A stretch of DNA of 40,670 nt. Source: Niabella sp. Its GTDB lineage: Bacteria > Bacteroidota > Bacteroidia > Chitinophagales > Chitinophagaceae. Of this stretch, positions 9,138 through 17,980 are shown in pieces (the first letter of the stretch is position 1; the number at the start of each line of letters is the position of its first letter). The notes beneath the pieces were generated by a model, which was not told the DNA's origin, made no database searches, and saw only the letters and a program-made list of their open reading frames with translations. The position numbers and the translations under genes are program-made. The stretch lies in NCBI GenBank assembly GCA_027493055.1, contig JAPUDO010000116.1:386-41055 (forward strand), read 5' to 3'.

Positions 9138-9361
9138 GATCCGGAGCATTACCGGGGTGCGCTTTGCAGGCCGTTTCCTCCATCAATACCCTGTTCTAAA
9201 TTTTCATTGTATATTTCAGCAGTCTGTTACCTTGTTCACCATTATCTGTTGTGAAGCCATTGCAGCTTTCAATATGGTGAATGGTAAAAAAGTTTCTATA
9301 ACTTTAATGCAGCACCTTATTAAAGAACCCGGGGGTTGGCCCCGGTTAAAAAAACCTGGTT
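9138..9361. other. Non-coding leader between GH32-like gene and lipoprotein gene
   Basis: No convincing gene. It holds a GC-rich hairpin (9326-9347) just before the lipoprotein start, and a weak -7-like TAACTTTA near 9300. Confidence 0.4.
9326..9347 (+). promoter_or_regulatory. GC-rich hairpin 14 nt before the lipoprotein ATG
   Basis: AACC-GGGG pairs with CCCC-GGTT (one bulged C, loop GTTGG), followed by seven A and then CCTGGTT before ATG 9362. The run after the stem is A, not T, so on the plus strand it does not look like an intrinsic terminator. It may shape the leader or insulate the gene from the upstream message. Confidence 0.4.
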
Positions 9362-9946
9362 ATGAAAAAAATCATTTTTGTCCTGCTCATTACCTGTTCT
9401 TTTGCAGGCTGCGGATTCCAGAGCCGTAAGCAGGAACTGGACGAACGGGAAAAAAGGCTCGCCGGGCGTGAACAGGCTGTTTTACTAAAAGAAAAGGAGC
9501 TCAGGTTACTGGAAGACAGCCTTAAACGAAACCTGGTACCCCAGGACAGTTCCGGCTTGTTGCCCGTAGCAGGCCTGCCCCTGCCCGATTCGCTGGCGGG
9601 AGCATGGGAAGTAAGCATGCTATGCACTAAAACCAATTGCCAGGGCTTTGCAGTAGGCGATACCAGGAAAGAAACATGGCTGTTCAATAAGAGAGACGAA
9701 GCGGTAGGCGTTAGTGCAATGCAGGGAGAAAAACTGATACGTGTATATATCGGCTCCTTCAACGGCTCAGGCTTTAAGCTAACAGTACCGCCTAATACTG
9801 CAGACTCTTCCGCCTCATCTATGACAGTAGACCTTAAAATTGACAACATCAATAAATTAAGCGGTGAGCGCATCATAACGCAGGCCGATGGCTGCAACGC
9901 TGTTTTTAAAATAGACGCCACCCGTTCTGCCGGTACCAAAAAATAA
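9362..9946 (+). CDS. Lipoprotein with N-terminal coiled coil
   Basis: 194 residues, with a lipoprotein signal MKKIIFVLLITCSFAGC and lipidation Cys at 17. Residues 22-55 are a charged heptad-like helix (KQELDEREKRLAGREQ...), after which a compact domain follows (SLAGAWEVSMLCTKTNCQGFAVGDTRKETW), probably beta-rich. It is anchored to a membrane and faces the periplasm or the surface. It lies 27 bp before the antiporter gene on the same strand and is likely co-transcribed. I do not recognise a named family. The long minus-strand open frame through this region is a shadow. Confidence 0.72.
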   Translation: MKKIIFVLLITCSFAGCGFQSRKQELDEREKRLAGREQAVLLKEKELRLLEDSLKRNLVPQDSSGLLPVAGLPLPDSLAGAWEVSMLCTKTNCQGFAVGDTRKETWLFNKRDEAVGVSAMQGEKLIRVYIGSFNGSGFKLTVPPNTADSSASSMTVDLKIDNINKLSGERIITQADGCNAVFKIDATRSAGTKK

Positions 9947-9973
9947 AACCCTTCCTTTTTAGAATTCACCCGT

Positions 9974-12124
9974 ATGCTACTGAATATTGCAGATACCACG
10001 CTCCCCATCTCAGACCCAATACTGAGATACCTGGTAGTTATATTAATTGTGCTGCTGGCACCCCTGCTGCTCAACAAATTAAAAATCCCGCATTTAATAG
10101 GATTGATCATTGCCGGCGCCCTCATAGGTCCCAACGGCTTTGGTGTATTGGAACGGGACAGCAGCATCGTGGTTTCGGGCACCACAGGGCTGCTATACAT
10201 TATGTTTCTGGCAGGACTGGAAATAGACCTTGTGGAATTCAAAAAGAACAGGTGGAAAAGCATTGGCTTTGGCCTGTACACTTTCTGTATCCCCATGATC
10301 ATAGGCACCCTGGGAAGCTTTTATATTTTGCATTTTAACCTGATGACCTCGGTTTTGCTGGGTAGCCTTATTTCTTCCCATACCCTGTTGGCCTACCCCA
10401 TTGCCAGTAAGCTGGGCATCACAAAAGACAAATCGGTAAATATAACGGTTGGCGGAACCATGATCACCGATACGCTTGCCCTGCTGGTATTAGCCGCCGT
10501 GGTGGGTATGACCAAAGGCGAGGCGGACACTGCTTTCTGGATCAGGATGACCGTTTCCATCCTGGCTTTTGGCCTCATTGTTATATTTATATTTCCTGTT
10601 ATAGGAAGATGGTTCTTTAAAACCGTAAGCGATAAGATCTCGCAGTTCATTTTTGTGCTGGTAATGGTTTATTTAGGAGCAGTACTGGCTGAGCTGGCCG
10701 GTGTGGAAGGCATCATTGGTGCTTTCCTGGCGGGCCTTGCCATGAACAGGCTGATACCGCATACCTCCCCGCTGATGAACCGGGTAGAATTTGTAGGTAA
10801 CGCGCTTTTTATTCCCTTTTTCCTGATAAGTGTAGGTATGCTCATTGACTTCACAGTGTTTATTAAAAGCACCGGCACCTTAAAGGTAGCAGCCGTGCTT
10901 ACCCTGGGCGTTATTGCTGCCAAATGGCTGGCAGCATGGGCCACTACCAAAACCTTCAGGATGAATAAAAGCCAGCTGCAGGTCATTTTTGGTTTAAGTG
11001 TGGCACAGGCTGCAGCAACACTTGCTGCTGTAATGGTAGGCTATAATATTGTTATTGCTGAAATGCCCGATGGCGCTCCTATCAGGCTGTTAAACGAAGA
11101 TGTGCTGAACGGGTCTATCCTCGTAATCCTCATCACCTGTACCCTGGCCTCCCTGGTAACGCAAAAAGGGGGGAGCCGGCTGGCCCGCGAAACAGAAGCA
11201 GGAAAGAATGATACCGACAGTACCGACCAGGAAGGCATGAACATTTTAATTGCTACCAATTCCATTGAAAGAACAGAGCAACTGGTTCAGCTGGCACTGA
11301 ACATTAAGCAAAACAGTGCTACAGACCAGCTTTTTGCACTCAATATCATCAACAAGCAGGATGCGCCGGATGAATCTGACAAAACCGCTAAAAAAATACT
11401 GCAGATTGCCGTGCAAACAGGCGCCTCTGCTGATATAGGCATAACAGATATCATCCGGTACGATGAAATCATAAACGGCATTACCGGAGAGGTAAAGGCT
11501 AATAAAATTACTGACCTTGTACTGGGTTACAGCACCGCGCCTTACAGCTCCGATAAAAGCTTCAGGCTTATTAACGGCATTCTTGAAAACGATAAAATAA
11601 CTACCTACGTTTTTAATCCCGTACAGCCTCTTTCTACCATTAAAAAACATATTGTTGTAATACCTCCCCATGCAGAAAATGAAAGCGGATTCTATTACTG
11701 GCTTTCCAGTATATGGCGGCTTTCCAAAAACTGCGGCGGCGGCGTTACATTCTTTGGAGCAGCGCGCCTTAAATCCATTATAAACGCCCTGAATGAAACC
11801 AACCCTGTCAATTATACGTTCCGGGAATTTACCCAATGGGAAGACCTGCTGGTACTCAGCCGGGAAGTGTTGCCTAACGATCTCCTCACTTTTGTGCTGA
11901 GCAGAAAAGAAGCCCTGTCGTACAACCCACATATGAGCAGGATATTTACTTACCTGGACAGGTATTTCAGGCAAAATAATTTCCTGCTGATCTACCCTTC
12001 ACAAACAAAAGCAGCCCCGGAAGATGATTTTTATACCAGCGACCACCATAAAGTAATGGATGGAACCGTTGATATTCAAAGCCTTGGAAAAGAGCTGGAA
12101 AAGCTGTTCCGCAGCAATAATTAA
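9974..12124 (+). CDS. CPA2-family cation:proton antiporter with C-terminal UspA-like region
   Basis: 716-aa inner-membrane protein. Residues 20 to about 395 form a dozen hydrophobic helices with CPA2/Kef hallmarks: LKIPHLIGLIIAGALIGPNGFG near 36-57, GTMITDTLALLVLAAVVG, and GVEGIIGAFLAGLAMNRLIP followed by NALFIPFFLISVGMLID. The C-terminal 300 residues are soluble and start with MNILIATNSIERTEQLVQLAL, resembling tandem universal-stress-protein folds, a common arrangement in Bacteroidota Na+/H+ antiporters. Expected role: exchange of Na+ or K+ for H+ in pH and ion homeostasis. The ion is not decided by the sequence. The gene follows a lipoprotein gene and is closed by a terminator at 12241. Confidence 0.88.
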   Translation: MLLNIADTTLPISDPILRYLVVILIVLLAPLLLNKLKIPHLIGLIIAGALIGPNGFGVLERDSSIVVSGTTGLLYIMFLAGLEIDLVEFKKNRWKSIGFGLYTFCIPMIIGTLGSFYILHFNLMTSVLLGSLISSHTLLAYPIASKLGITKDKSVNITVGGTMITDTLALLVLAAVVGMTKGEADTAFWIRMTVSILAFGLIVIFIFPVIGRWFFKTVSDKISQFIFVLVMVYLGAVLAELAGVEGIIGAFLAGLAMNRLIPHTSPLMNRVEFVGNALFIPFFLISVGMLIDFTVFIKSTGTLKVAAVLTLGVIAAKWLAAWATTKTFRMNKSQLQVIFGLSVAQAAATLAAVMVGYNIVIAEMPDGAPIRLLNEDVLNGSILVILITCTLASLVTQKGGSRLARETEAGKNDTDSTDQEGMNILIATNSIERTEQLVQLALNIKQNSATDQLFALNIINKQDAPDESDKTAKKILQIAVQTGASADIGITDIIRYDEIINGITGEVKANKITDLVLGYSTAPYSSDKSFRLINGILENDKITTYVFNPVQPLSTIKKHIVVIPPHAENESGFYYWLSSIWRLSKNCGGGVTFFGAARLKSIINALNETNPVNYTFREFTQWEDLLVLSREVLPNDLLTFVLSRKEALSYNPHMSRIFTYLDRYFRQNNFLLIYPSQTKAAPEDDFYTSDHHKVMDGTVDIQSLGKELEKLFRSNN

Positions 12125-12240
12125 AAAATTGTTAAATGGTGCTGTTTTTAATTTTCAGGCGAAAGAAATACTTCAGTACGGCGTCAAAATACAGAAGTAC
12201 AACAAGCAAGTTTTTCTCATAAGCAGTTAGTTTTGGTTTA

Positions 12241-12268
12241 ATCCCCACGTTTCTACGAGGGGATTTTT
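12241..12268 (+). terminator. Intrinsic terminator of the antiporter transcript
   Basis: ATCCCC (12241-12246) pairs with GGGGAT (12259-12264), and the loop contains a further CGT/ACG pairing. A T run follows (12264-12268). It lies 117 bp after the antiporter stop. Confidence 0.75.
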
Positions 12269-12507
12269 GTATAGTGGCTCAAAAGAGTTGTCAGCCTGAG
12301 GCCCAAATAACAGGAAAATTAAGTTCTTTCCTTGCGCAGGTCTGTGGCTTAGCAATTTGTTGGGCCGACCTGTGCATTATTATCATTTGTTTTCAACAAA
12401 GTAACGGTAATGCACTGGCCGGGTCCGAAGGTCCAGAGGACTCCCAAGGAGACTCCCTTGGAGAGGCCATCGCAAGGAGAGTAAAATTTTGGTAATCAAT
12501 GTGCACA
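12269..12507. repeat. Repeat-rich non-coding tract
   Basis: This tract has no credible ORF. It starts with TTGTCAGCCTGAG (12288-12300), a 13-mer found again at 40026-40038. GCGCAGGTC and GACCTGTGC form an imperfect inverted repeat. Positions 12448-12467 match 15051-15071 closely (GGAGACTCCCTTGGAGAGGC versus the same with one extra A and a C-to-T change). These look like small intergenic palindromic repeats of the type scattered in Bacteroidota genomes. Confidence 0.5.
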
Positions 12508-12647
12508 AAAAGCTATCATCGTTCCGATCGTAGAGAGGGACCTCAACGTGAACCCGAAACTTATTGTACAGCCCATATATGCTTTATGATAAAGGCAGCC
12601 TCACGTTGAGATTTCTCCGCTCGCGCTACGAAATGACGATAGCTTTT
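12508..12647. repeat. 140-bp inverted repeat element
   Basis: The left arm 12508-12551 begins AAAAGCTATC and ends TCAACGTGA. The right arm 12601-12647 is its imperfect reverse complement, with TCACGTTGA at its inner and GATAGCTTTT at its outer end. The loop is about 49 nt. It abuts the 3' end of the CotH gene at 12662. The inner part of the right arm (GAGATTTCTCCGC) resembles palindromic repeats common in this phylum. It is probably a REP or MITE-like element that may also act as a 3' mRNA structure. Confidence 0.6.
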
Positions 12648-12661
12648 GACAACTTCTTTTT

Positions 12662-14275
12662 TTATAAGCCTTCAATATTTGTATTTAACCAGGAAAGCCG
12701 TTGCTCCACAAAATCTGCCAGGTAATTTACCTCAGCAGCATAAGAGCCCCTGATCTTATTGCTATTCCATTCTGCTTTTGTAATGTTCCACCCCGCACCG
12801 CCGTTTTCAAACGGGCTAAAATTCCTTTTCTGGGCTTCATCCAGCAGCAAAGCACGGTCTTTGATAAAAGCGGGTATTTTGTCCAGCTCGGGCTTCAGCC
12901 CCCTCCATCGCAGTTTCAGCGCCGATACAAAAGCGGGGTCTTCAAAGAAACGGTCGAACCAGGGTGCATTGGTTTTGATAAACCACCCGTCCCATTCAGA
13001 GGAGGAAGCTCCCTGATCCCAGGTAATATAATCGGCATTGCCAAAAGCCAGGTCAAAATCCCAAACAAGCGGCATCTCTATTTTGCCGTTGCGGCGAATG
13101 GCCATATAGCAGCTGCCACGCATGTTCCCGTCAACATTTTTGGCAAGCTCCTGCACTATATAATAGTTAATGAAGGACTCCATGTCTATATATTTCCGAT
13201 ATCCGTTTTGCGGATCTTTAAAGTTAGGGGAGTACAGGGCGCTTTCAGCTGTATTGAAAAATCCTTTTACATAATCGTACTGCTGGGGAGTGGGCTCATC
13301 GGGGTCTTTAAACATAATGGGGAGCCGCTTTATATCCGTTTTAAACTTATACGGTTCGTCATAATGAAAGTCCAGCTCCAGGAAATACCCGCCGGTAATG
13401 GCTTCGCCCGAATTATCGGAAGCTTTTACCAGGTCCATATTCACCCTTTTCTCCGATACTTTCACATGCTCTGTCAAACCATAAACGCCCTGGTAGATAC
13501 CGTTCAGGTAAAGATCAACGCTCACCGAGCCGGGCGTCCAGCTCATACCTGCTGCCCGCGCTATCTGTAATGCTGCTATATTCCTCAGCAGTGTTTTGTC
13601 AAGGTAGTTGGCCAGAAGCGCCCAGTCCTTATCAGCGCTCATACCTAACAGGGAGGCTTTGCTGTCTAAATTCAGGCGGTAAGGTTTTTTAGGCATTCCC
13701 CATGTGGTATTACCGCGCCCTTTGATCCTTGCGGCAGCTGTGAACAGGACGCCATCTGTATAAAACCGGTCAATATCTTCTACTATAACAGCTGTTTTCA
13801 CATATTGCTCCTTACTTGTAATGGGCGCAGCGCCTTCAGTATTTATATACACCCTGGGAATGCGCGGGAGCTTCTTTGTTATGGTAACGGTATAATCTTC
13901 TTTTTTGCCGTTTTCTGCAATAACGCTGTAAATAATGACCTTGCTGAAATCATTCCTGGTAACCTTGCTTACCTGCTCTGTGTTCCCTATTTTTACTGAT
14001 GCCCCTGCATAGGAGAAGGTAGCTACCAGCCCGTGCAGCGGTGTGTTATAGGGAACGGAGAGGCTGATGCTATCGCCGGAGATCACGCCTGTTGCTGTTT
14101 CTTCCAGGCCCTCATTCAAAGTGTAAGCCAGGATAAAAGACTCCATCCGGGCCTCGGAAGACAGTGGCTTTACTTCGTCTACCTCTTTATGCGAGCAGGA
14201 AACAAAAGGTGAAAATATTGCCAGCCATAAGAACAACAGGCCGGCAGGGTAAGCCCTGAAAAATTTCATACGCAT
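12662..14275 (-). CDS. CotH-kinase family lipoprotein
   Basis: 537 aa. The signal peptide ends at a lipobox, FVSC, with Cys27, so it is a surface or periplasmic lipoprotein. Residues 35-140 form a beta-sandwich module (YTLNEGLEETATGVISGD...KKEDYTVTITKK), similar to repeats seen ahead of CotH domains. Residues 145-500 are a CotH atypical kinase domain: RIKGRGNTTWGMPKKPYRLNL, ADKDWALLANYLDKTLLRN, GVYGLTEHVKV and a C-lobe VWDFDLAFGNADY, where the metal-binding Asp is expected. CotH of spore formers phosphorylates coat proteins; in Bacteroidota the substrate is not known. It is monocistronic, with a -7 box about 80 bp upstream. Confidence 0.87.
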   Translation of the reverse strand: MRMKFFRAYPAGLLFLWLAIFSPFVSCSHKEVDEVKPLSSEARMESFILAYTLNEGLEETATGVISGDSISLSVPYNTPLHGLVATFSYAGASVKIGNTEQVSKVTRNDFSKVIIYSVIAENGKKEDYTVTITKKLPRIPRVYINTEGAAPITSKEQYVKTAVIVEDIDRFYTDGVLFTAAARIKGRGNTTWGMPKKPYRLNLDSKASLLGMSADKDWALLANYLDKTLLRNIAALQIARAAGMSWTPGSVSVDLYLNGIYQGVYGLTEHVKVSEKRVNMDLVKASDNSGEAITGGYFLELDFHYDEPYKFKTDIKRLPIMFKDPDEPTPQQYDYVKGFFNTAESALYSPNFKDPQNGYRKYIDMESFINYYIVQELAKNVDGNMRGSCYMAIRRNGKIEMPLVWDFDLAFGNADYITWDQGASSSEWDGWFIKTNAPWFDRFFEDPAFVSALKLRWRGLKPELDKIPAFIKDRALLLDEAQKRNFSPFENGGAGWNITKAEWNSNKIRGSYAAEVNYLADFVEQRLSWLNTNIEGL

Positions 14276-14352
14276 CGTTTATTCAGAATATTCAAATATT
14301 AAAAGCAAAGCATACAATAGCTGCAGGGGTCCGTACCCCCGGCAGGAAAAAG

Positions 14353-14360
14353 CAAATATA
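14353..14360 (-). promoter_or_regulatory. -7 promoter element upstream of CotH-family gene
   Basis: A perfect TATATTTG on the minus strand (TAnnTTTG consensus), giving a leader of about 70 nt to ATG 14275. I see no good -33 TTTG 19 nt further upstream, so this is a moderate call. Confidence 0.45.
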
Positions 14361-14396
14361 CTACAACGCGCCCTGTTTCATTTCACGGGCACGGGG

Positions 14397-14612
14397 TTAT
14401 ATTTTACTGATACTTGTATCCTGATGATTATTGTGCAGTATAATAACTGACCTTCCTGTTGCGGGTATATTAAAATAGACCTTGTAAGCTACGTTTTGTG
14501 TACTTTGAAGAATACGGATGGCGTCCATTGTTTTCACTTCTACTGATGTACCTTTTTCAAGTAATGAAAAAGCTTCCTCCAGCGTCCCGGGCTTTTCAAA
14601 TATTTGTTCCAT
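14397..14612 (-). CDS. Small hypothetical protein
   Basis: 71 residues from ATG 14612 (MEQIFEKPGTLEEAFSLLEKG); the open frame extends to a TTG at 14618, which is less likely. The sequence is balanced alpha/beta, with no signal peptide or membrane helix, and the last residues are polar. I recognise no family. It lies upstream of, and in the same direction as, the CotH gene, but the -7 box between them suggests separate transcription. Confidence 0.5.
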   Translation of the reverse strand: MEQIFEKPGTLEEAFSLLEKGTSVEVKTMDAIRILQSTQNVAYKVYFNIPATGRSVIILHNNHQDTSISKI

Positions 14613-14724
14613 AAACAAATTTATTTCAATTTCTTAAAACCAGCCGGGTTTTCCTTTATTGGCTGCGCCACACATCCTGCAGGCATCTGTTCAAAGCTAA
14701 AACCTTGCAGAGGTTCACCTCATA

Positions 14725-14755
14725 TTCTCCGCAATTGCGGAGAACAGCATTTTTT
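14725..14755. repeat. Perfect 20-bp palindrome followed by six T
   Basis: Ten bases TTCTCCGCAA are followed directly by their exact complement (14725-14744), then CAGCA and a T run at 14750-14755. The shape resembles a terminator on the plus strand, but no plus-strand gene lies upstream, so it is more likely a palindromic repeat or a protein-binding site. Confidence 0.55.
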
Positions 14756-14777
14756 AGCTACTTCCTTTTGAAGCATA

Positions 14778-14839
14778 ATTATATGCAAATAGATATAGTT
14801 TTAAAGTCTTGAGTCAAATTATATCTAAAAGCATATAAT
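14778..14839 (+). repeat. 62-bp hairpin repeat, copy 1 of 3
   Basis: The left arm ATTATATGC-AAA-TAGATATA (14778-14797) pairs with the right arm TATATCTA-AAA-GCATATAAT (14820-14839), leaving a symmetric AAA/AAA internal loop. The 22-nt loop begins GTTTTAAAGT. Copies 2 and 3 are at 26698 and 40261 in the same orientation. Similarity between copies 1 and 2 extends about 15-20 bp upstream (an AGCT...AAGCA stretch). Confidence 0.75.
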
Positions 14840-15149
14840 TGTGAAGATGGTGATACCTCGTTCCTTTCAAAAGCCAACCAGGAAAAATACAGGATACTGC
14901 TTGCTGAACGTTATGGCCGCATACGTCCCTGATAGGGAAATAAAACAATCTTCGTTTAGATCCGGCCTATCGTGTGGGCAGCTCTTTAACTTGCCCTTCT
15001 TTCTGAGTTTTTATATATCTTCCCTGGGAGATGTGGCCGCAGGCCGTTCCGGAGAACTCCTTTGGAGAGGCAGGACATTTCCTAACTCCTGTCATTCACC
15101 TTCCGGTTGGGTTGTGATAGATAGCAGTGTGTTCTCAAAATAAGCTATC

Positions 15150-15250
15150 GCGGAATTCGTTCTCCCGGAGCGGATATATAAAATTCCGCATTTCATAACA
15201 TAAATTCCGCATTTCGAAAACACGTTGGGTCTTTTATCGCAAATATTTGC
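15150..15250 (+). promoter_or_regulatory. Direct-repeat operator candidate upstream of the siderophore receptor
   Basis: AAATTCCGCATTTC occurs at 15181-15194 and again, identically, at 15202-15215, a period of 21 bp (two helical turns). An inverted GCGGAATT lies at 15150-15157. A perfect palindrome GCAAATATTTGC follows at 15239-15250. The receptor ATG is at 15321. Two direct half-sites 21 bp apart are the arrangement used by AraC-type and LytTR-type activators; both kinds of protein are encoded in this window, but a link is only a hypothesis. Confidence 0.5.
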
Positions 15251-15320
15251 ACCCGTTATCAATAAACCTGTTAGCAACTGCTGTTATTTCCAGGGATTAT
15301 TGCCTTTTACACTTTAAATA

Positions 15321-17807
15321 ATGAATAGAATGAGAAATTGGATAAGCTCAGGGGGTGGATTATGTTTTGCTTTATTTACAGCACTTTTTATTTTCCTTTC
15401 ACCTTCTGCTGATGCGCAACCGGGAAAACTAAAAATAAAGGTATCCTCGCAGGATGGCCTTTTACCGGGCGTAAGCGTTGTTATTAATGAAGGGGATAAA
15501 GGAGGCACTACAGATCACGATGGAGCGTTTGAGTGGAAGAATATTGCGGCAGGCAAATATGATGTAAAAGTTTCCCTGGTGGGCTATGGCAGCCAAACAA
15601 GATCAGTCTCCATTCACGACGGAGAAAAAGTTCGCCTGAATTTTATACTGGAAAAGCAGTACACGGATCTCCAGACGGTTGAAATAACCGGGCGCAGGGA
15701 AATGGGGTATAAAAATACAAACAGCTTTACCGCAACAAAAACCGAAACGCCTATACGTTATATCCCGCAATCCATCAGCTATGTAACAAAAGAGCTGATC
15801 AATGATCAGATGGCTTTTATGACGATGGATGTATTGAAGAACATCAGCGGTGTCAGCCAGAATTCCTTCACCAATAATAAATATATCTTAAGAGGCTTTG
15901 AGTCGGAATCCAAGCAAACACTGATCAATGGACTTAAAACTTTTACAGGTGAACGTTCGGCAGACGTTCTGCCATATATAGAACGTGTTGAGGCCATCAA
16001 AGGCCCTGCCAGCGCTTTGTTTGCAAATACCAGTCCCGGAGGTACGGTAAATATGGTAACTAAGAAGCCACTGGCTGAGGACAGGAAAGCGATCAATTTC
16101 GCCACCGGCAGTTATGGCACCATCCGCCTGACTTCGGATTTTACAGGCCCTATGAACCAGTCGCATACATTGCTTTACAGGTTAAACCTGGCATACCAGA
16201 CGGCAGGCTCTTTCCGTGAGCTGCAAGGCAAGCAATCTTACGTGGTAGCGCCTTCTGTATCTTTTTTACCAACCGATCGCACACGTATTAATTTCGATCT
16301 TGTTTATATCAATGACAATGGCCGCAATGACAGGGGACAGCCCTCGTACTCGCCGGTTAATGGCGTAAGGGATTTGTATGCCACACCGGTTTCCCTATCA
16401 TTGTCACGCGTTAATGACTATGTAAAAGCGCAGAAGGTTTTTTCCACCCTTTCTGTACAGCATAATTTTTCTGACCATATTGCATTCAACGCTTCCTATT
16501 TGAAAGGGGTGTTTCATGAAGAGCTGCGGGAGCACAGGACCGCCAATCAAAACGCGGTGGGTGTGAACGGCGACCCCATCCCCGACCTGATGGAAATGCG
16601 CTACAATTACCGTATTACGGATAATAACACGGACAACCTCACTTCTTATCTTTCATTCCGTTTTAATACAGGGCCTTTGGCGCATCAGTTGCTGACAGGG
16701 TATGATTATATTCAAAGCGCCGACGGGTTTGGTAATACCACATCGGAAGCGCTGGGTTATCTTTCTGCCGACGGTAAATCAGCTATAAAAAAATACGACC
16801 CTGCTAAAAAAGATAAATATATGATCGTAGATGGGCGCCCTGTTCCCAATGTTCCGTCCGTCGATCTGCGCAAACCCGATTATACCATTTCAGATCCCGC
16901 AAAATATATCAGCACTGCTAAACAGGATAAGCTGGGCAAGTACTATACGCAGGGTGTATATATCCAGGACCAGGTAAGCTGGAAGCAGCTGAAAGCCTTG
17001 CTGTCCCTGCGCCAGGAGTTTTATACCGATATCAGCGGTTATGGTTCATCAGCTACTAAACGTGTACATCAAAAAGCGCTGTTACCGCGTGTAGGGTTAG
17101 TGTACACGCCTGTAAAAGAAGTGAGCCTGTACGGAACCTATGTGTATGGCTTTCAGCCGCAGGAAGCAGGCTATATAGGAAGCCCTGAAACCTACGGCGG
17201 GCCTTTTGATCCGCTGGAAAGTAATATGATTGAGTTAGGCGTTAAGTCCAGCTGGCTCAATGACCGCTTATCTGCAACATTGGCGGTGTACCGTATAGAG
17301 CAGAACAATGTATTGCAAACTGCAAACGATCCCGGCAACCCCGACCTGCTGAAGCAGATAGGCCAGGTGCGGGGTAAGGGTATAGAGATGGATATATACG
17401 GCAGGGTGCTGGCCAATTTAAGCCTTACGGCGAATCTTGCTTTTAATAATACCGAAATAACCAAAAGCGAGGATGAGGATGAGATCGGTAAGCAAGCCGC
17501 CAACGCCCCAAAGTCCCAGGGTGGCTTTTGGGCCAAATATGATTTTGCAGGTGGGGCAATGAAGGGCCTTGGTATTGCATTGGGAGCTAATTTCCAGTCA
17601 AAGCGCGAATCCGGCGCTTATGATATAACGCTCCCCAATTATTGTGTAGCGAATGCCGGGCTTTATTACCGCATTGATAAAATTCAGCTTTCTGCTACAT
17701 TCAATAACCTGTTCAATAAAACGTACTGGTTAGGCGCCGATTCGTTTACCCGGCTGTTTCCCGGTGCGCCCAGGAATTTCCTGGTGGGCGTAGGATATAC
17801 GTTTTAA
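15321..17807 (+). CDS. TonB-dependent siderophore receptor
   Basis: 828-aa outer-membrane receptor. The signal peptide ends near residue 33 (PSADA-Q). Residues 35-115 form a carboxypeptidase-regulatory-like beta-sandwich (LLPGVSVVINEGDKGGTTDHDGAFEWKNI). The plug follows at about 135-245 (RYIPQSISYVTKELINDQ, RGFESESKQTLINGLKTF, VEAIKGPASALFANTSPGGTVNMVTKKP), as in the FhuA/FpvA-type siderophore receptor family. The barrel ends GVGYTF with a C-terminal Phe. Expected role: TonB-energised uptake of a ferric siderophore. It is a single gene with its own terminator at 17829; no FecR/sigma pair and no siderophore genes are adjacent. The ligand cannot be read from the sequence. Confidence 0.92.
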   Translation: MNRMRNWISSGGGLCFALFTALFIFLSPSADAQPGKLKIKVSSQDGLLPGVSVVINEGDKGGTTDHDGAFEWKNIAAGKYDVKVSLVGYGSQTRSVSIHDGEKVRLNFILEKQYTDLQTVEITGRREMGYKNTNSFTATKTETPIRYIPQSISYVTKELINDQMAFMTMDVLKNISGVSQNSFTNNKYILRGFESESKQTLINGLKTFTGERSADVLPYIERVEAIKGPASALFANTSPGGTVNMVTKKPLAEDRKAINFATGSYGTIRLTSDFTGPMNQSHTLLYRLNLAYQTAGSFRELQGKQSYVVAPSVSFLPTDRTRINFDLVYINDNGRNDRGQPSYSPVNGVRDLYATPVSLSLSRVNDYVKAQKVFSTLSVQHNFSDHIAFNASYLKGVFHEELREHRTANQNAVGVNGDPIPDLMEMRYNYRITDNNTDNLTSYLSFRFNTGPLAHQLLTGYDYIQSADGFGNTTSEALGYLSADGKSAIKKYDPAKKDKYMIVDGRPVPNVPSVDLRKPDYTISDPAKYISTAKQDKLGKYYTQGVYIQDQVSWKQLKALLSLRQEFYTDISGYGSSATKRVHQKALLPRVGLVYTPVKEVSLYGTYVYGFQPQEAGYIGSPETYGGPFDPLESNMIELGVKSSWLNDRLSATLAVYRIEQNNVLQTANDPGNPDLLKQIGQVRGKGIEMDIYGRVLANLSLTANLAFNNTEITKSEDEDEIGKQAANAPKSQGGFWAKYDFAGGAMKGLGIALGANFQSKRESGAYDITLPNYCVANAGLYYRIDKIQLSATFNNLFNKTYWLGADSFTRLFPGAPRNFLVGVGYTF

Positions 17808-17828
17808 TAAAGATGTTTATGCTTATAA

Positions 17829-17861
17829 GGTCTCCCGGCGGTTGGGCGGGGAGACCTTTTT
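17829..17861 (+). terminator. Intrinsic terminator of the TonB receptor gene
   Basis: GGTCTCCC (17829-17836) pairs perfectly with GGGAGACC (17849-17856), followed by five T (17857-17861), 21 bp after the stop. Confidence 0.9.
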
Positions 17862-17980
17862 GTTATAAGCGCTTGTTTAGCCTTTTCGATCTTGCTGTGT
17901 GCTATCGGGAAAACAGATTCAAAAGGGTTGCCGCTTCAATCCCGCTTCCGGCTTATCGCGTAGGCAAGATCTTAGAGTTG

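Larger units (their letters stand above)
14619..15149. other. Repeat-rich non-coding tract upstream of the TonB receptor
   Basis: About 530 bp without a gene I can support. The frame open at 14841-15143 gives a composition I do not trust. The tract holds a copy of the motif TTCAAAGCTAAA (near 14692, again near 39973), a perfect 20-bp palindrome at 14725, the 62-bp hairpin repeat at 14778 and a copy of the CTCC-TTTGGAGAGGC motif at 15051. Confidence 0.5.

Noticed and set aside
9346-10308. 320-codon open frame on the minus strand
   Set aside because: It lies opposite the lipoprotein and antiporter genes, which have clear family motifs. Its Ser/Pro-rich translation is typical of an antisense shadow.
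11246-11974. 242-codon minus-strand open frame
   Set aside because: It is antisense to the UspA-like region of the antiporter and shows no domain.
12701-13570. 289-codon plus-strand open frame
   Set aside because: It is antisense to the CotH-kinase domain and has no recognisable motifs.
14841-15143. 100-codon open frame after hairpin repeat copy 1
   Set aside because: It has no family resemblance and runs through repeat sequences. A GTG start right after the repeat is intriguing but not enough.
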